Source of the DNA: Treponema sp.
GTDB lineage: Bacteria > Spirochaetota > Spirochaetia > Treponematales > Breznakiellaceae
Assembly (NCBI GenBank): GCA_031258505.1
Contig: JAIRMT010000148.1
Coordinates: 1-5,289 of the forward strand
Reading direction: 5' to 3'
DNA: 5,289 nt
Shown piece after piece: positions 5,221 through 5,289 of this stretch. The notes under the pieces were generated by a model. The model had not been told where the DNA came from. It saw only the letters and a program-made list of their open reading frames with translations, and did not search any database. Within the stretch, counting starts at the first letter, position 1, and each line of letters opens with the position of its first letter. Both the position numbers and the translations under genes were made by a program.

Positions 5221-5256
5221 AGATAAAGAGAAAAAAAAGGTAAAAAAGGGTTATTT

Positions 5257-5272
5257 AAGCCGTTAGGGGCTT
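5257..5272. terminator. Short hairpin next to T-runs, possible terminator of an upstream gene
   Basis: AAGCC (5257-5261) and GGCTT (5268-5272) form a 5-bp stem with a 6-base loop. On the minus strand it is followed, after AAATAACCC, by runs of six and eight T. The stem is short and the T-runs are set back, so the call is weak. It could end a gene lying beyond the right edge. Confidence 0.2.
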
Positions 5273-5289
5273 GACAAGAACTATAAGCG

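Larger units (their letters stand above)
5074..5250 (-). pseudogene. Possible gene remnant or C-terminal fragment, 58 codons
   Basis: A minus-strand frame lies between TAA (5253-5251) and TAA (5076-5074). Its later part looks protein-like: GDVVFFYFPLYSAPRCGYGR, then NHSYGGYINFAGGH at the end, with glycine/tyrosine richness and many codons starting with G. It has no ATG. Its upstream end runs into an eight-base T-run (minus strand, 5238-5231), a spot where a frameshift could have separated it from an upstream gene. The stop lies 24 bases before the lipoprotein ATG, as in an operon. Against it, another minus frame (5094-5288) is also open to the right edge, and the same DNA forms a strong RNA fold at 5161-5220. 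No homology is recognised. Confidence 0.25.

Noticed and set aside
5214..5226. CTGAAGA on the minus strand, as in the hammerhead ribozyme core
   Set aside because: The required stem II, GAAA and cleavage-site arrangement cannot be built around it, and the seven-base pattern is expected by chance.

Overview
The window comes from a bacterium with near-even base composition, standard genetic code and strong AAGGAGG-type ribosome sites. The long fused 2-hydroxyacyl-CoA dehydratase activase, a lipoprotein with a loose lipobox and a two-domain hypothetical protein would suit an anaerobic gut spirochaete such as a termite-gut Treponema. That assignment rests on recollection of family distribution and is only moderately secure. 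All convincing genes lie on the minus strand, so transcription runs from high to low coordinates.

Layout, in the direction of transcription. (1) 5289-5050: no certain gene. A 60-nt stretch (5161-5220) folds on the minus strand into a nearly fully paired three-way junction. An overlapping minus-strand reading frame (5074-5250) looks protein-like but has no start codon. (2) 5049-4633: a small putative lipoprotein, closed by a good intrinsic terminator that overlaps its stop codon. (3) 4601-4052: about 550 bp without a convincing gene. It holds a lone hairpin, an AT-rich tract with a candidate promoter, and an array of ten 21-bp repeats. The repeat core occurs in both orientations while the linkers keep one orientation. 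(4) 4051-3383: a 222-residue hypothetical protein with a helical N-terminal half, a proline-rich linker and a beta-rich, fibronectin-like C-terminal part. (5) 3382-3265: a short spacer with a hairpin and a good candidate promoter. (6) 3264 to the left edge: a very long acyl-CoA dehydratase activase with 1088 residues in the window and its C-terminus outside. It has two BadF/HgdC-type ATPase domains, each with the cysteine pair that holds the activator [4Fe-4S] cluster, then a four-cysteine motif, a DUF2229-type domain and an HgdB-like dehydratase region. This gene is open across the left edge and has no stop codon here; every other reading frame within 1-3264 is its shadow.

No pathway joins the three genes. 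The activase points to low-potential, ATP-driven electron transfer in anaerobic metabolism. The items most worth following up are the 21-bp array, the three-way-junction RNA candidate, and the perfect palindrome over the activase start codon, where the predicted promoter would give a nearly leaderless mRNA.
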